This document shows, in pieces, positions 8,472 through 18,068 of a stretch of DNA of 64,000 nt. A program made the position numbers and the translations under genes. Every line of letters starts with the position of its first letter. The first letter of the stretch is position 1. The DNA lies in contig MWTB01000021.1 in assembly GCA_002050275.1 (NCBI GenBank), forward strand, positions 306,552 to 370,551. Direction: 5' to 3'. The notes below the pieces were generated by a model. That model saw nothing but the letters and a program-made list of their open reading frames with translations. It was not told the DNA's origin and did no database searches. The DNA is from Anaerolineae bacterium UTCFX1. GTDB lineage: Bacteria > Chloroflexota > Anaerolineae > Anaerolineales > Villigracilaceae.

Positions 8472-8505
8472 TGCTGGGGATTCTTCGCTTCGCTCAGAAT
8501 GACAT
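8472..8505. repeat. Dispersed repeat between tdk and hpt
   Basis: GGGATTCTTCGCTTCGCTCA followed by GAATGACA, a short palindromic word common as a dispersed repeat in bacterial genomes. Only one copy was seen in the window. Confidence 0.4.
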
Positions 8506-8518
8506 ACCTTGAGGATGA

Positions 8519-9076
8519 ATGCAGAATTACAAAGATATTCTCTCAGAAATTTTGATTGACGCCGAATCCCTCCAAAGCCGCATCGCCGAACTCGGCGCAC
8601 AGATAAGCGCGGACTACCCCGACGGCAATTTGCTCCTCGTGTGCATTTTGCGCGGCGGCGTGCCGTTCCTCGTTGACCTCAGCCGCAACATCACCTCCCC
8701 GCACATGATGGATTTCATGGCGGTGTCATCCTACGGCTCGGGCAAGCGCGAATCGAGCGGCGCAGTGCGCGTCGCAATGGATCTGCAAATGAACATCCAC
8801 GACAAAGACGTGCTGCTCGTCGAAGATATTGTTGATAGCGGCAACACCATCGCTTCTGTGCTCGAGTTGCTGCACGTCCGTCAGCCGCGTTCGCTCAAAG
8901 TCTGCGCTTTGCTCGATAAGGACGAGCGACGCGAATCAATCGTCCCGATTCATTATCGCGGCTTTAAGATCCCCAATAAATTTGTCTTTGGTTATGGTCT
9001 CGATCTCGACGAGTATTACCGCAATCTGCCGTTCGTTGGCGTAGTGGATTTGGAGAAATACAAACTGCCCGATTAA
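8519..9076 (+). CDS. hpt: Hypoxanthine phosphoribosyltransferase
   Basis: 185 residues, normal length. The PRPP-binding motif VLLVEDIVDSGNTI is near residue 100, and the flexible loop region DFMAVSSYGSGKRESSG and the purine-binding FVFGYGLDLDEYYRNLP region are typical. It converts hypoxanthine or guanine plus PRPP to IMP or GMP. GAGGATGA overlaps the region just before the ATG. In many bacteria hpt lies beside tilS and ftsH; here it follows tdk and precedes the CCA-type enzyme, so it is in a salvage and tRNA context. Confidence 0.95.
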   Translation: MQNYKDILSEILIDAESLQSRIAELGAQISADYPDGNLLLVCILRGGVPFLVDLSRNITSPHMMDFMAVSSYGSGKRESSGAVRVAMDLQMNIHDKDVLLVEDIVDSGNTIASVLELLHVRQPRSLKVCALLDKDERRESIVPIHYRGFKIPNKFVFGYGLDLDEYYRNLPFVGVVDLEKYKLPD

Positions 9077-9104
9077 CAATTCGCCATTCACGATTGGGAA
9101 TGCC

Positions 9105-10778
9105 ATGCAAGAAGATTCAAGTTACGCCGGTCGTTGGGTCGCCCGCATTCGCGGTAAAATCGTCGCACAAGGTGGAAGCCCCGAACAGGCGCTTCGCGCC
9201 GCGCAATTCAGCCGCCATAAAGAAAAACTCGAGATCCTCTACATGCCGATTTCATTACCGCGTTCGCCTCTGCTGGGTAAAGTCCGCGACGCGCTGCCCG
9301 ATGATAAGATTCACCTTGTCGGCGGCGCCGTGCGAGATATGCTCCTCGAGCGCCCTTCGCACGACCTCGATTTTGCCGCGCCCTCGGGCGGCATCGCTCT
9401 CGCCCGCCGCGTTGCCCGCGCCCTCGACGCCAACTTCATGATCCTCGACGAAGAACGCGACACCGGACGCGTCATCGTCATTGACGAGGATGACTCACGC
9501 ATCTATCTCGACTTCACAACCTATCGCAGTGGGGATCCTTCGACAGGCTCAGGACAGACTCTCGAAGACGACTTACGCGCCCGCGATTTCACAATTAACG
9601 CCATTGCTTACGATCTTAGAAATGACGCATTAATTGACCCGCTTAACGGCGCGGATGACATCCGCGCGAAAATCATCCGCGCCTGCTCACCCACTTCATT
9701 AACCGACGACCCGATCCGCATTTTGCGCGGAGTGCGACTCGCGGCGGCGTTCGACTTCAAAATAGATCTCGCTGCGCGCAACGCAATGAAAGAAGCCGCG
9801 CATCTTCTGCCGAACGTCTCGCCCGAACGCCAGCGAGATGAACTGTTCAAAATACTCGAAGGACCCAAGCCCGACTCGTCCATACGCGCGCTGGAAATGC
9901 TCGGCGTATTCCCGCATCTTCTGCCTGAGCTCTCCGCCATGAAGGGATGCGAACAATCGCCGCCGCACGCGTACGATGTGTGGGAACACACGCTAAAAGT
10001 TCTCGGTCATCTCGAAGCGATTCTCGCTGCGCTTGAATCAGGTTCAGGCGGCGACGATCCCTTTCTGAATGCGCTAGTCTCGGAGATTGGAAAATACCGC
10101 GAGCGGTTCGAGTCGCATTTCATCGAATCGCTCAACATGGATCGTTCCGTCCGCGCCGCGTTGTTCTTCGCCGCGTTGTTTCATGATGTTGAGAAGCCAG
10201 CCACAAAGTCGGTGGATGAGGCGGGACGCATCCGCTTTTTCGATCATGACGTGCAAGGCGCGAAGGTCGCGTCCATGCGCGGACACAAATTCAATCTCAG
10301 CAACGATGAGATTCAGCGCGTGAAAAAGATCATCTTCAACCACATGCGTTTCCATTTTTTCATGATGCAATTGGAAAAAAAGAAGCAGGAGCCGTCGCGC
10401 AAGGCGATCTACCGATTCTTTCGCGACGCAGGCGAGGCGGGCGTAGATTTAATCCTGCTCGGTCTCGCCGACCTGCGCGGCACACACGACCACACCCAAA
10501 CAATGGGAAACTGGAACGCCGCGCTGAACATCGCTGGAATTTTTCTCGAAAGCTATTGGGAGAAGCGCGAAGAAACCGTCGCGCCGCCGCGTTTGCTCGA
10601 TGGCTACGAACTGATGAAAGAACTCAATTTACAAGCCGGGCGCGTTATCGGACAGTTGCTCGAAGCGATTCGCGAAGAGCAAGCGATTGGGAACATACAA
10701 ACGCGGGAACAAGCGCTGGAATTTTGCCGAAGATGGCTCGATAACGACACCCCTTCAGCGGCAGAAGCGGCGTTATAA
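9105..10778 (+). CDS. CCA-adding/poly(A) polymerase-type nucleotidyltransferase with HD domain
   Basis: 557 residues. Residues 1-50 (YAGRWVARIRGKIVAQG) resemble the small DUF5678 module, unusual in this family. The head domain follows: LVGGAVRDMLLERPSHDLDF with the catalytic DxD, then RDFTINAIAYD and DDPIRILRGVRLAAAFDF. An HD domain is at about 275-400 (HAYDVWEHTLKVL, LFHDVEKP). The usual role is to build or repair the tRNA 3' CCA end; an A-adding-only role is possible, since some lineages split the activities. A short repeat encoding GDPSTGSGQ sits in the loop before TLEDDLRARDF. No archaeal features. Confidence 0.88.
   Translation: MQEDSSYAGRWVARIRGKIVAQGGSPEQALRAAQFSRHKEKLEILYMPISLPRSPLLGKVRDALPDDKIHLVGGAVRDMLLERPSHDLDFAAPSGGIALARRVARALDANFMILDEERDTGRVIVIDEDDSRIYLDFTTYRSGDPSTGSGQTLEDDLRARDFTINAIAYDLRNDALIDPLNGADDIRAKIIRACSPTSLTDDPIRILRGVRLAAAFDFKIDLAARNAMKEAAHLLPNVSPERQRDELFKILEGPKPDSSIRALEMLGVFPHLLPELSAMKGCEQSPPHAYDVWEHTLKVLGHLEAILAALESGSGGDDPFLNALVSEIGKYRERFESHFIESLNMDRSVRAALFFAALFHDVEKPATKSVDEAGRIRFFDHDVQGAKVASMRGHKFNLSNDEIQRVKKIIFNHMRFHFFMMQLEKKKQEPSRKAIYRFFRDAGEAGVDLILLGLADLRGTHDHTQTMGNWNAALNIAGIFLESYWEKREETVAPPRLLDGYELMKELNLQAGRVIGQLLEAIREEQAIGNIQTREQALEFCRRWLDNDTPSAAEAAL
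9531..9560. repeat. In-frame PSTGSGQ-encoding repeat in the nucleotidyltransferase gene
   Basis: GGATCCTTCGACAGGCTCAG followed by GACAG encodes DPSTGSGQ. In homologues, the sequence before TLEDDLRARDF is a variable surface loop, so the insertion is probably tolerated. This word is a known dispersed bacterial repeat that often shows up inside proteins as PSTGSGQ-like peptides. Confidence 0.75.
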
Positions 10779-10783
10779 AGTCT

Positions 10784-11197
10784 CTAAGACAGCGCCGCCC
10801 GCTTTGCCGAATCGCCCCCATACACGCTATTTAATTCATTCCGTTTGATCAAACGATTAATATGCGCCACAAGCACATGAGCAGACGTGGGCTTGGTGAG
10901 GTAGTCGTCTGCGCCGGCGTCTAGAGCGCTGGCAATAACGGCGGGATCGTTCAGCGCGGAAAGGGCGATAATCGGCACTCGACTGAACTCGCGCACTGCC
11001 CGGCAGATCTCCCAACCGTCCATATCGGGCATCATCAGGTCAAGCGTCACTAGATGAGGTTGATTTTCACGGATATATTTCAACCCCTCGCGACCATTGT
11101 TCATAGCGATCACGTCGAAGCCTTGCGCTTGAAGCAATAGGGCAAATAAATCGGTCACAGAGGGATCGTCGTCAAGGACAAGGATTTTAATCGTCAT
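10784..11197 (-). CDS. Single-domain response regulator (CheY-like receiver)
   Basis: 137 residues from the ATG at 11197; the longer frame from 11251 adds non-conserved sequence. The acidic pocket DDD is near residue 8, the phospho-acceptor Asp is in LVTLDLMMPDMDGWE, the switch Ser is in IIALSALND, and Lys is in DDYLTKPT. There is no output domain, so it must act by protein contact. No histidine kinase is adjacent. It ends convergently 5 bases from the CCA-type gene and is divergent from ppdK. Confidence 0.9.
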   Translation of the reverse strand: MTIKILVLDDDPSVTDLFALLLQAQGFDVIAMNNGREGLKYIRENQPHLVTLDLMMPDMDGWEICRAVREFSRVPIIALSALNDPAVIASALDAGADDYLTKPTSAHVLVAHINRLIKRNELNSVYGGDSAKRAALS

Positions 11198-11342
11198 AGA
11201 GTTCTCACGGGCGTTTATTATATCGAAGGATAGGCGCGTCCGACTTTGCAATGGCTTATCAGTTGAAGCGCGAAAAAGCTCTTCCGGCGCTCTTCTTCGT
11301 GGTACACTTCGGGCGATTTATGAATTTTAGATGGAGGCTAGA

Positions 11343-14210
11343 ATGGCAACTTGGGTTTACTTATTCGACGAAGCGGCGAAAGCCGAAAAATACGCGGGAA
11401 CATGGGAAGACGTCCGCGCCCTGTTAGGCGGAAAAGGCGCAGGATTGCTCGACATGACGCGCGCCGGCGTACCGGTCCCGCCGGGCTTCACGATCACAAC
11501 GGAAGCCTGCAACTGGTTTCGCAAAAAAGGAACGTTCCCGCCCGGCATGTGGAAACAGACCCTTGACGCGATGAAAATGACCGAGAAAAAAGCGGGGAAA
11601 AAGTTCGGCGATCCGAACAATCCGCTGTTGGTTTCATGCCGCTCCGGCGCCAAATTTTCGATGCCAGGCATGATGAACACGATTCTTAATATCGGTTTAA
11701 ACGATCAAGTTGTGGAAGGCATGATCCGGCTAACGGGCAATCCGCGCTTCGTGTGGGATTCGTACCGCCGCCTGATTGAAATGTTCGGCGCAACCGCGTT
11801 CAATCTTGACGATGAACACTTCGAACATCCAATGGCGGCGCACAAAGCCAGAAAGGGTTACAAATCCGACACGGAAATGACCGCCGATGACTGGCAGGAG
11901 CTGGTTTCGGTTTTCAAGAATGTCTTCAAACAACAAGTTGGGTTTGATTTTCCGCAAGACGTTTACAAGCAATTGGAATACGCCACGAAAGCCGTGTTCG
12001 AATCGTGGATGGGCAAACGCGCCATTGACTACCGCCGCGCCACCAACATCTCCGACGATCTCGGCACGGCGGTCAATATTGTGACGATGGTCTTCGGCAA
12101 CATGGGCGACGATTCCGCTACGGGCGTGGCGTTCACCCGCAACCCGTCTACCGGCGAGAAGAACATGATGGGCGAATATCTCATCAACGCGCAGGGCGAG
12201 GATGTGGTAGCGGGCATCCGCAATGCGGACCCCATTGAACATTTGCACGACCAATTGCCGAAAGCCTACAAAGAATTCATGGCGATCACCGCGAGACTCG
12301 AAAAACACTACAAGGACATGCAGGACGTCGAGTTCACGATCGAGCGCGGCAAATTGTGGATGCTCCAAACGCGCAACGGCAAGCGTACGGCGAAATCTGC
12401 GGTGAAGATCGCCGTGGACATGGCGAAAGAAGGCTTGATCACAAAAGAAGAAGCGGTACAGCGCGTTACGCCAGATAACGTAGACTCGCTTCTGCATCCT
12501 CAATTTAACCCCGCCGCAATAGAAGACGCTGAAAAGGCCGGCAAGTTCTTCGCCAAAGGCGTAAACGCCTCCCCCGGCGCCGCCGTTGGACAAGTCTACT
12601 TCGACGCCGACGCCGCCGAGAGAATGGCGCAAGAGGAAAACCAAGATACGATCATGGTGCGCCCATTCACCAAGCCAGACGACGTGCATGGCATGATCGC
12701 CTCAAAAGGCGTGTTGACCAGCGAAGGCGGCGCGACGTCGCATGCGGCGGTTGTGGCGCGCCAGTTTGGAATCCCGTGCGTGGTCGGCGCCTCTATGATC
12801 AAGATCAATCTTGAGAAACGACAGATGACCGTCGGCGAAAGCGTTGTCAAAGAAGGCGATTGGATTTCAGTGGACGGCGCAAGCGGTAAAGTGTTCATCG
12901 GGAAAATTTCGACCACGTCGCCGTCGCTTGAAGAACAGACGGAACTGCTCACTTTGCTCAAATGGGCGGACGACATTTCCGCCACGAAAGGCATCCGTAC
13001 AGCGCAAGCGACGGGCTACCCCACGCGCGGTCTGCAGGTTTGGGCGAACGCCGATTACCCGCAAGATGCGCGGCGCGCGCGCGCTTATGGCGCGCAGGGC
13101 ATTGGTCTGTGCCGCACAGAGCACATGTTTTTTGAGCCAGAGCGCTTGCCCATCGTACAAGAGATGATCCTCTCGAAGACCAGTGCGGAACGCACAGCCG
13201 CGCTCGACAAGATTCTGCCTTATCAACGCAAAGACTTCGACGGCCTCTTTGAAGCGATGGACGGGTTGCCGGTCATTATCCGCTTGATTGATCCGCCGTT
13301 GCATGAGTTCATGCCAGATCAGGAAAAATTGTTTGAAGAAATCGTCACCTTGCGCGTTCAGGGCAAAACGGAAGGATTGCAGGAAAAAGAAGACCTGCTC
13401 GCCGCCATTCGGCAGTTGCACGAATCGAATCCGATGATGGGTTTGCGCGGCGTGCGCTTAAGCATCTCCATTCCGGAGATCGTTGAAATGCAAGTGCGCG
13501 CCATCTTCGAAGCCGCGGCAGATTGCGCCAAGCGCGGCATCAAGGTCAAGCCGGAAGTGATGATCCCGCTGACAGGAACGGTGAGCGAACTCGAATGGGT
13601 TCAGCCGCGCCTCGAACGCATCGCTAAAGCGGTGATGGCAGAGAAAAATATCAAGTTCGATTATAAATTCGGCACGATGATCGAAATCCCGCGTGCGGCG
13701 ATCACGGCAGCGGAAATCGCCACACACGCCGAGTTCTTCTCTTTTGGCACAAACGATCTAACGCAAATGACTTACGGTTACTCGCGCGACGACGCCGAAC
13801 GCAACTTCCTGATCACATATCAAGAACAAGGCATTCTTCAGGTCAACCCGTTTCAATCGCTGGATTGGAGCGGCGTGGGCAAACTCATGGATTGGGCGAT
13901 CGCCGAAGGACGCTCGACGCGACCTAACCTTGAAGTGGGCATCTGCGGCGAACACGGCGGCGACCCCGACTCGATCGAGTGGTGCCACATCATCGGCAAT
14001 AACTACGTTTCTTGCTCGCCGTTCCGCGTGCCGGTGGCGCGTCTCGCGGCGGCTCACGCGGCGTTGAAGCATCGCCCGCAGAAGCGGGCGACGGTCAAGA
14101 AGGCCGTCAAGAAAAAGAAGCCGGCGACAGCCAAGAAAGCCGTTGCAAAAAAGATGGTTGCAAAGAAAGCGGTCAGAAAGAAAGCTACGACAAAGAGCCG
14201 CAAGAAGTAA
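11343..14210 (+). CDS. ppdK: Pyruvate, phosphate dikinase with Lys-rich C-terminal tail
   Basis: 955 residues from the ATG at 11343, preceded by GGAGG at the proper distance; an ATG at 11331 would overlap that site. Domains: N-terminal nucleotide-binding (LGGKGAGLLDMTRAGVPVPPGF), swivelling phosphohistidine domain (LTSEGGATSHAAVVARQFG, with His), and PEP/pyruvate TIM barrel ending ICGEHGGDPDSIEW. It interconverts pyruvate, ATP and Pi with PEP, AMP and PPi. The family is about 880 residues; the extra 45 or so are Lys/Ala repeats (KKAVAKKMVAKKAVRKK), like the L21 tail. It sits just upstream of enolase, fitting PEP metabolism. Confidence 0.97.
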   Translation: MATWVYLFDEAAKAEKYAGTWEDVRALLGGKGAGLLDMTRAGVPVPPGFTITTEACNWFRKKGTFPPGMWKQTLDAMKMTEKKAGKKFGDPNNPLLVSCRSGAKFSMPGMMNTILNIGLNDQVVEGMIRLTGNPRFVWDSYRRLIEMFGATAFNLDDEHFEHPMAAHKARKGYKSDTEMTADDWQELVSVFKNVFKQQVGFDFPQDVYKQLEYATKAVFESWMGKRAIDYRRATNISDDLGTAVNIVTMVFGNMGDDSATGVAFTRNPSTGEKNMMGEYLINAQGEDVVAGIRNADPIEHLHDQLPKAYKEFMAITARLEKHYKDMQDVEFTIERGKLWMLQTRNGKRTAKSAVKIAVDMAKEGLITKEEAVQRVTPDNVDSLLHPQFNPAAIEDAEKAGKFFAKGVNASPGAAVGQVYFDADAAERMAQEENQDTIMVRPFTKPDDVHGMIASKGVLTSEGGATSHAAVVARQFGIPCVVGASMIKINLEKRQMTVGESVVKEGDWISVDGASGKVFIGKISTTSPSLEEQTELLTLLKWADDISATKGIRTAQATGYPTRGLQVWANADYPQDARRARAYGAQGIGLCRTEHMFFEPERLPIVQEMILSKTSAERTAALDKILPYQRKDFDGLFEAMDGLPVIIRLIDPPLHEFMPDQEKLFEEIVTLRVQGKTEGLQEKEDLLAAIRQLHESNPMMGLRGVRLSISIPEIVEMQVRAIFEAAADCAKRGIKVKPEVMIPLTGTVSELEWVQPRLERIAKAVMAEKNIKFDYKFGTMIEIPRAAITAAEIATHAEFFSFGTNDLTQMTYGYSRDDAERNFLITYQEQGILQVNPFQSLDWSGVGKLMDWAIAEGRSTRPNLEVGICGEHGGDPDSIEWCHIIGNNYVSCSPFRVPVARLAAAHAALKHRPQKRATVKKAVKKKKPATAKKAVAKKMVAKKAVRKKATTKSRKK

Positions 14211-14237
14211 TCTGCAACGCGCGCGCTCATGTAAATA

Positions 14238-14279
14238 AACGCCGATCTACGCTTATTCAAGCGCGGATCGGCGTTTTTC
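14238..14279 (+). terminator. Intrinsic terminator between ppdK and eno
   Basis: Stem AACGCCGATC (14238-14247) pairs with GATCGGCGTT (14266-14275), followed by TTT. This suggests that enolase has its own promoter in the roughly 70-base gap after it. Confidence 0.85.
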
Positions 14280-14329
14280 ATATTAATAGTAGATTATACT
14301 TGCAACGCGTTTAGACATTATCGCAATAA

Positions 14330-15643
<1,314 letters not shown>

Positions 15644-15773
15644 GGCAGTTAAGTGGAACTCACTACCTAACCCAAATTCACGTTACATAGAAACTTCTTC
15701 ATAAGATAAATTAGGCTGATGATTAGCATGTCGTTCTCAAACTAAGCAATTAGAACAAGGATAGGAGAGCCCT

Positions 15774-16667
15774 ATGCAAAATAAATTTCTCCTTATTATT
15801 GCTATTATTTTGCCTATCTTGTCATCATGTTCATCAGTCGAAACAACGACTCCAATCGCGACAACAATTCCGACTATAACGTTCTCACCGATTCCTCCTA
15901 CGATTACAGCGACGCCAACCCTGCCTCGAAAGGGTCAGCCAAAACCAATTATTAAGGGAAGCTTGGATTGTTCATCATTAGGTATTTTCAAAAAATGTGT
16001 TGATGATGTGCTTTCTATTGAGTTTGAGCACCCAACCAGCTGGGGTCAAATTGACACGAGATTAAGAGAAGGATCCACTTCAGGATACATCTACGGCTAT
16101 TCCTTTAGTGAATATTCAAGTACTAAGACAGACTTCGTCCTTGCTGGCGGAACAAGTAGGGATTTTTCAGAACCGAGAGGTGGAACACCTTTAGATTTTG
16201 CAGGTTATGGAAATCAATCGGAAAAGGAAGAAGGGTGTGATTCAAGATGGCAAGATATTTATACTATTTGTCAGGGGATTTCTCCAAACGTGACTTGGAT
16301 GATACAACTCCCCAATGCAAACCGCTTCTGCAATAGCGTTAACGGTCCGGGATATTACGCAATAGATCTTTTCAGAATTGAGGTCAATTTACCAAATAAT
16401 CCAACGATTAACGGTTTCGTCTTTGAATCATCATTTGGCTCCGAGGAGTTTTCAAATCAACTTGAAAATGAGCTATATCCAATTCTTGGAATTGGCTCAA
16501 ACGGCTCAAGTATGTATCCAACCAAATGTGATGGTGAAAATCAAAAGGCTTTTGACCAACAGTTAAATTCAATCGTAGAGAAAATTAATAATAGAACAGT
16601 AGACATGGAAACTCAAAATAATATTGACGAATTGATTCATCTTGCAATATCCATCCGTTTTCGATAG
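15774..16667 (+). CDS. AT-rich lipoprotein of unknown function
   Basis: 297 residues. A signal peptide with lipobox ILSSC (Cys near 19) is followed by a Thr/Pro linker (IATTIPTITFSPIPPTITATP), then a Cys-containing domain (LDCSSLGIFKKCVDDVLSIEF, GCDSRWQDIYTICQG, CNSVNGPGYYAI). I recognise no domain. Codon use and base composition are clearly more AT-rich than in eno and the esterase on either side, which suggests recent acquisition. GGAGAG precedes the ATG. It is followed by a broken acetyltransferase gene, consistent with a site of rearrangement. Confidence 0.7.
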   Translation: MQNKFLLIIAIILPILSSCSSVETTTPIATTIPTITFSPIPPTITATPTLPRKGQPKPIIKGSLDCSSLGIFKKCVDDVLSIEFEHPTSWGQIDTRLREGSTSGYIYGYSFSEYSSTKTDFVLAGGTSRDFSEPRGGTPLDFAGYGNQSEKEEGCDSRWQDIYTICQGISPNVTWMIQLPNANRFCNSVNGPGYYAIDLFRIEVNLPNNPTINGFVFESSFGSEEFSNQLENELYPILGIGSNGSSMYPTKCDGENQKAFDQQLNSIVEKINNRTVDMETQNNIDELIHLAISIRFR

Positions 16668-16734
16668 TTCGCAATACAGTATTGGAAATTCACTTAAGTT
16701 ACGCCACCTATCTCATAACCAAATGTACAAAACC

Positions 16735-16967
16735 ATGATCACCATCAACTTCCTCGCAGACCACGTCGACTCCATCCCCACCTTGGCAACGTGGTTCCGC
16801 GCTCAATGGTCCCAGCGCTATGCGGACTGGACTCAAGTCTTGGGTATGAGACGGTCTACGCGACAACCGTGTCCGCAGTGGGGATTTTGGAACGCTTAGG
16901 TTGGGAGTTTGTCAAAACAGTCAGTCAAGAAGATGGGCAATCAGCATTGTATCGCCGTAAAATATAA
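16735..16967 (+). pseudogene. GNAT acetyltransferase remnant with internal deletion
   Basis: From the ATG at 16735 about 34 residues look like a GNAT N-terminus (MITINFLADHVDSIPTLATW, then AQWSQRYADWTQ). Immediately after, in another frame, comes a GNAT C-terminus (GYETVYATTVSAVGILERLG, then WEFVKTVSQEDGQSALYRRK) ending at a TAA at 16967. Intact GNAT domains of this kind are about 150 residues, so the acetyl-CoA-binding middle is missing and the frame is broken. This 360-base gap between annotated genes holds nothing else I recognise. Confidence 0.75.
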
Positions 16968-17027
16968 ACGCAGTTCAACACAACAGTTTTTCTTTTATTC
17001 CCATGGAGAGAAGAAAGAGATCCAACC

Positions 17028-18068
17028 ATGAAAAATAAAAACCTGCTCGCCGCCCTGCTCATCGTTATGACCCTCATCACGGCGTGCCGGTTCAACCGTC
17101 CCGCCGCGGGAGGCGGGAATCCAACGGGCCAGCCGAACGCGCCCGCTACGGCGTCCGTCCCGTCATCCGCGCCTGAGCCGCAGATCCAATCGCTTCAATT
17201 CACAACGGGGCGCAACGATTACGTCATCGAAGTGGATAACACGCCGCGCGAATTTATCGTCTACGTGCCGGGCGGATATGATCCCAACGCGCCCACGCCT
17301 GTCGTCTTCATGTTCCATGGCTCCAACCAAAGCGGCAACATCATGTACGAAAATACCGATTGGGTGAACAAGGCTGAAGAGGAAAATTTTCTCGTCGTCT
17401 TCCCTACTGCCTGGAAATACAAGTTGATTGGGGAACCGGGCATGCAGGAAAAGTGGAATTCGGCAAAGATGCGCGAATTTGTGGAACCCGGCACGAAACT
17501 CAAGGATGACGTCAAATTTACGCGCGCGGTCCTTGAAACGCTTGAGGCGACCTTCAACGTGGACACAACTCGATTGTATGCGACCGGGTTTTCAAACGGC
17601 GGCGGGTTTGTGCTCACCCGCCTGATCCCTGAGATGAACGATGTCTTTGCCGCCTACTCGACGAGCGGAGCGGGGCTGTACGGTGAAGCTGCGCTGGATG
17701 TCATCCCCACAGGGATCACGGCTTCGTTATACTCTGTGCTTGGCACAAACGATAACAAAATAGCCGAACGCACAGGTATTCCCTTGCCCTTCCCGATCGT
17801 ACCGGAAGAGATCTTCGGCGATCCAATATTCAATACGATGCTCACGAACGCCGCCACACTGCTTTCGCTCGACACCGCGTATCAAGCCGAACGGGACGAT
17901 CGTTCTGTCATCATGACCTTCGATTCAAGCCTCGTCGGCGCGGACAATCAATTTATCTTCCGCATGGTCAAGGGACTCTTCCACGTCTACCCCAGCGGCG
18001 ATAACAATCCCATGAATCTGGACATGACCCCCGTCTTTTGGGAATTTTTCATGCAGTATCACAAGTGA
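17028..18068 (+). CDS. Lipoprotein esterase, poly(3-hydroxybutyrate) depolymerase-like
   Basis: 346 residues. Lipobox LITAC is near residue 20, then a Gly/Pro linker. The alpha/beta-hydrolase core (Esterase_PHB type, as in LpqC and feruloyl esterases) has VVFMFHGSNQSG (oxyanion region) and the nucleophile elbow ATGFSNGGGFVL. A late GLFHVYPSGDN gives the probable catalytic His. It should hydrolyse an ester outside the membrane; the substrate is not evident. GGAGAGAAGAAAGAG lies upstream. It converges directly on the D-cysteine desulfhydrase gene. Confidence 0.8.
   Translation: MKNKNLLAALLIVMTLITACRFNRPAAGGGNPTGQPNAPATASVPSSAPEPQIQSLQFTTGRNDYVIEVDNTPREFIVYVPGGYDPNAPTPVVFMFHGSNQSGNIMYENTDWVNKAEEENFLVVFPTAWKYKLIGEPGMQEKWNSAKMREFVEPGTKLKDDVKFTRAVLETLEATFNVDTTRLYATGFSNGGGFVLTRLIPEMNDVFAAYSTSGAGLYGEAALDVIPTGITASLYSVLGTNDNKIAERTGIPLPFPIVPEEIFGDPIFNTMLTNAATLLSLDTAYQAERDDRSVIMTFDSSLVGADNQFIFRMVKGLFHVYPSGDNNPMNLDMTPVFWEFFMQYHK

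Noticed and set aside
11730..12689. Long minus-strand frame opposite ppdK
   Set aside because: The ppdK reading on the plus strand is conserved along its full length; the minus frame has no recognisable motif and a His/Phe/Val-rich shadow composition.
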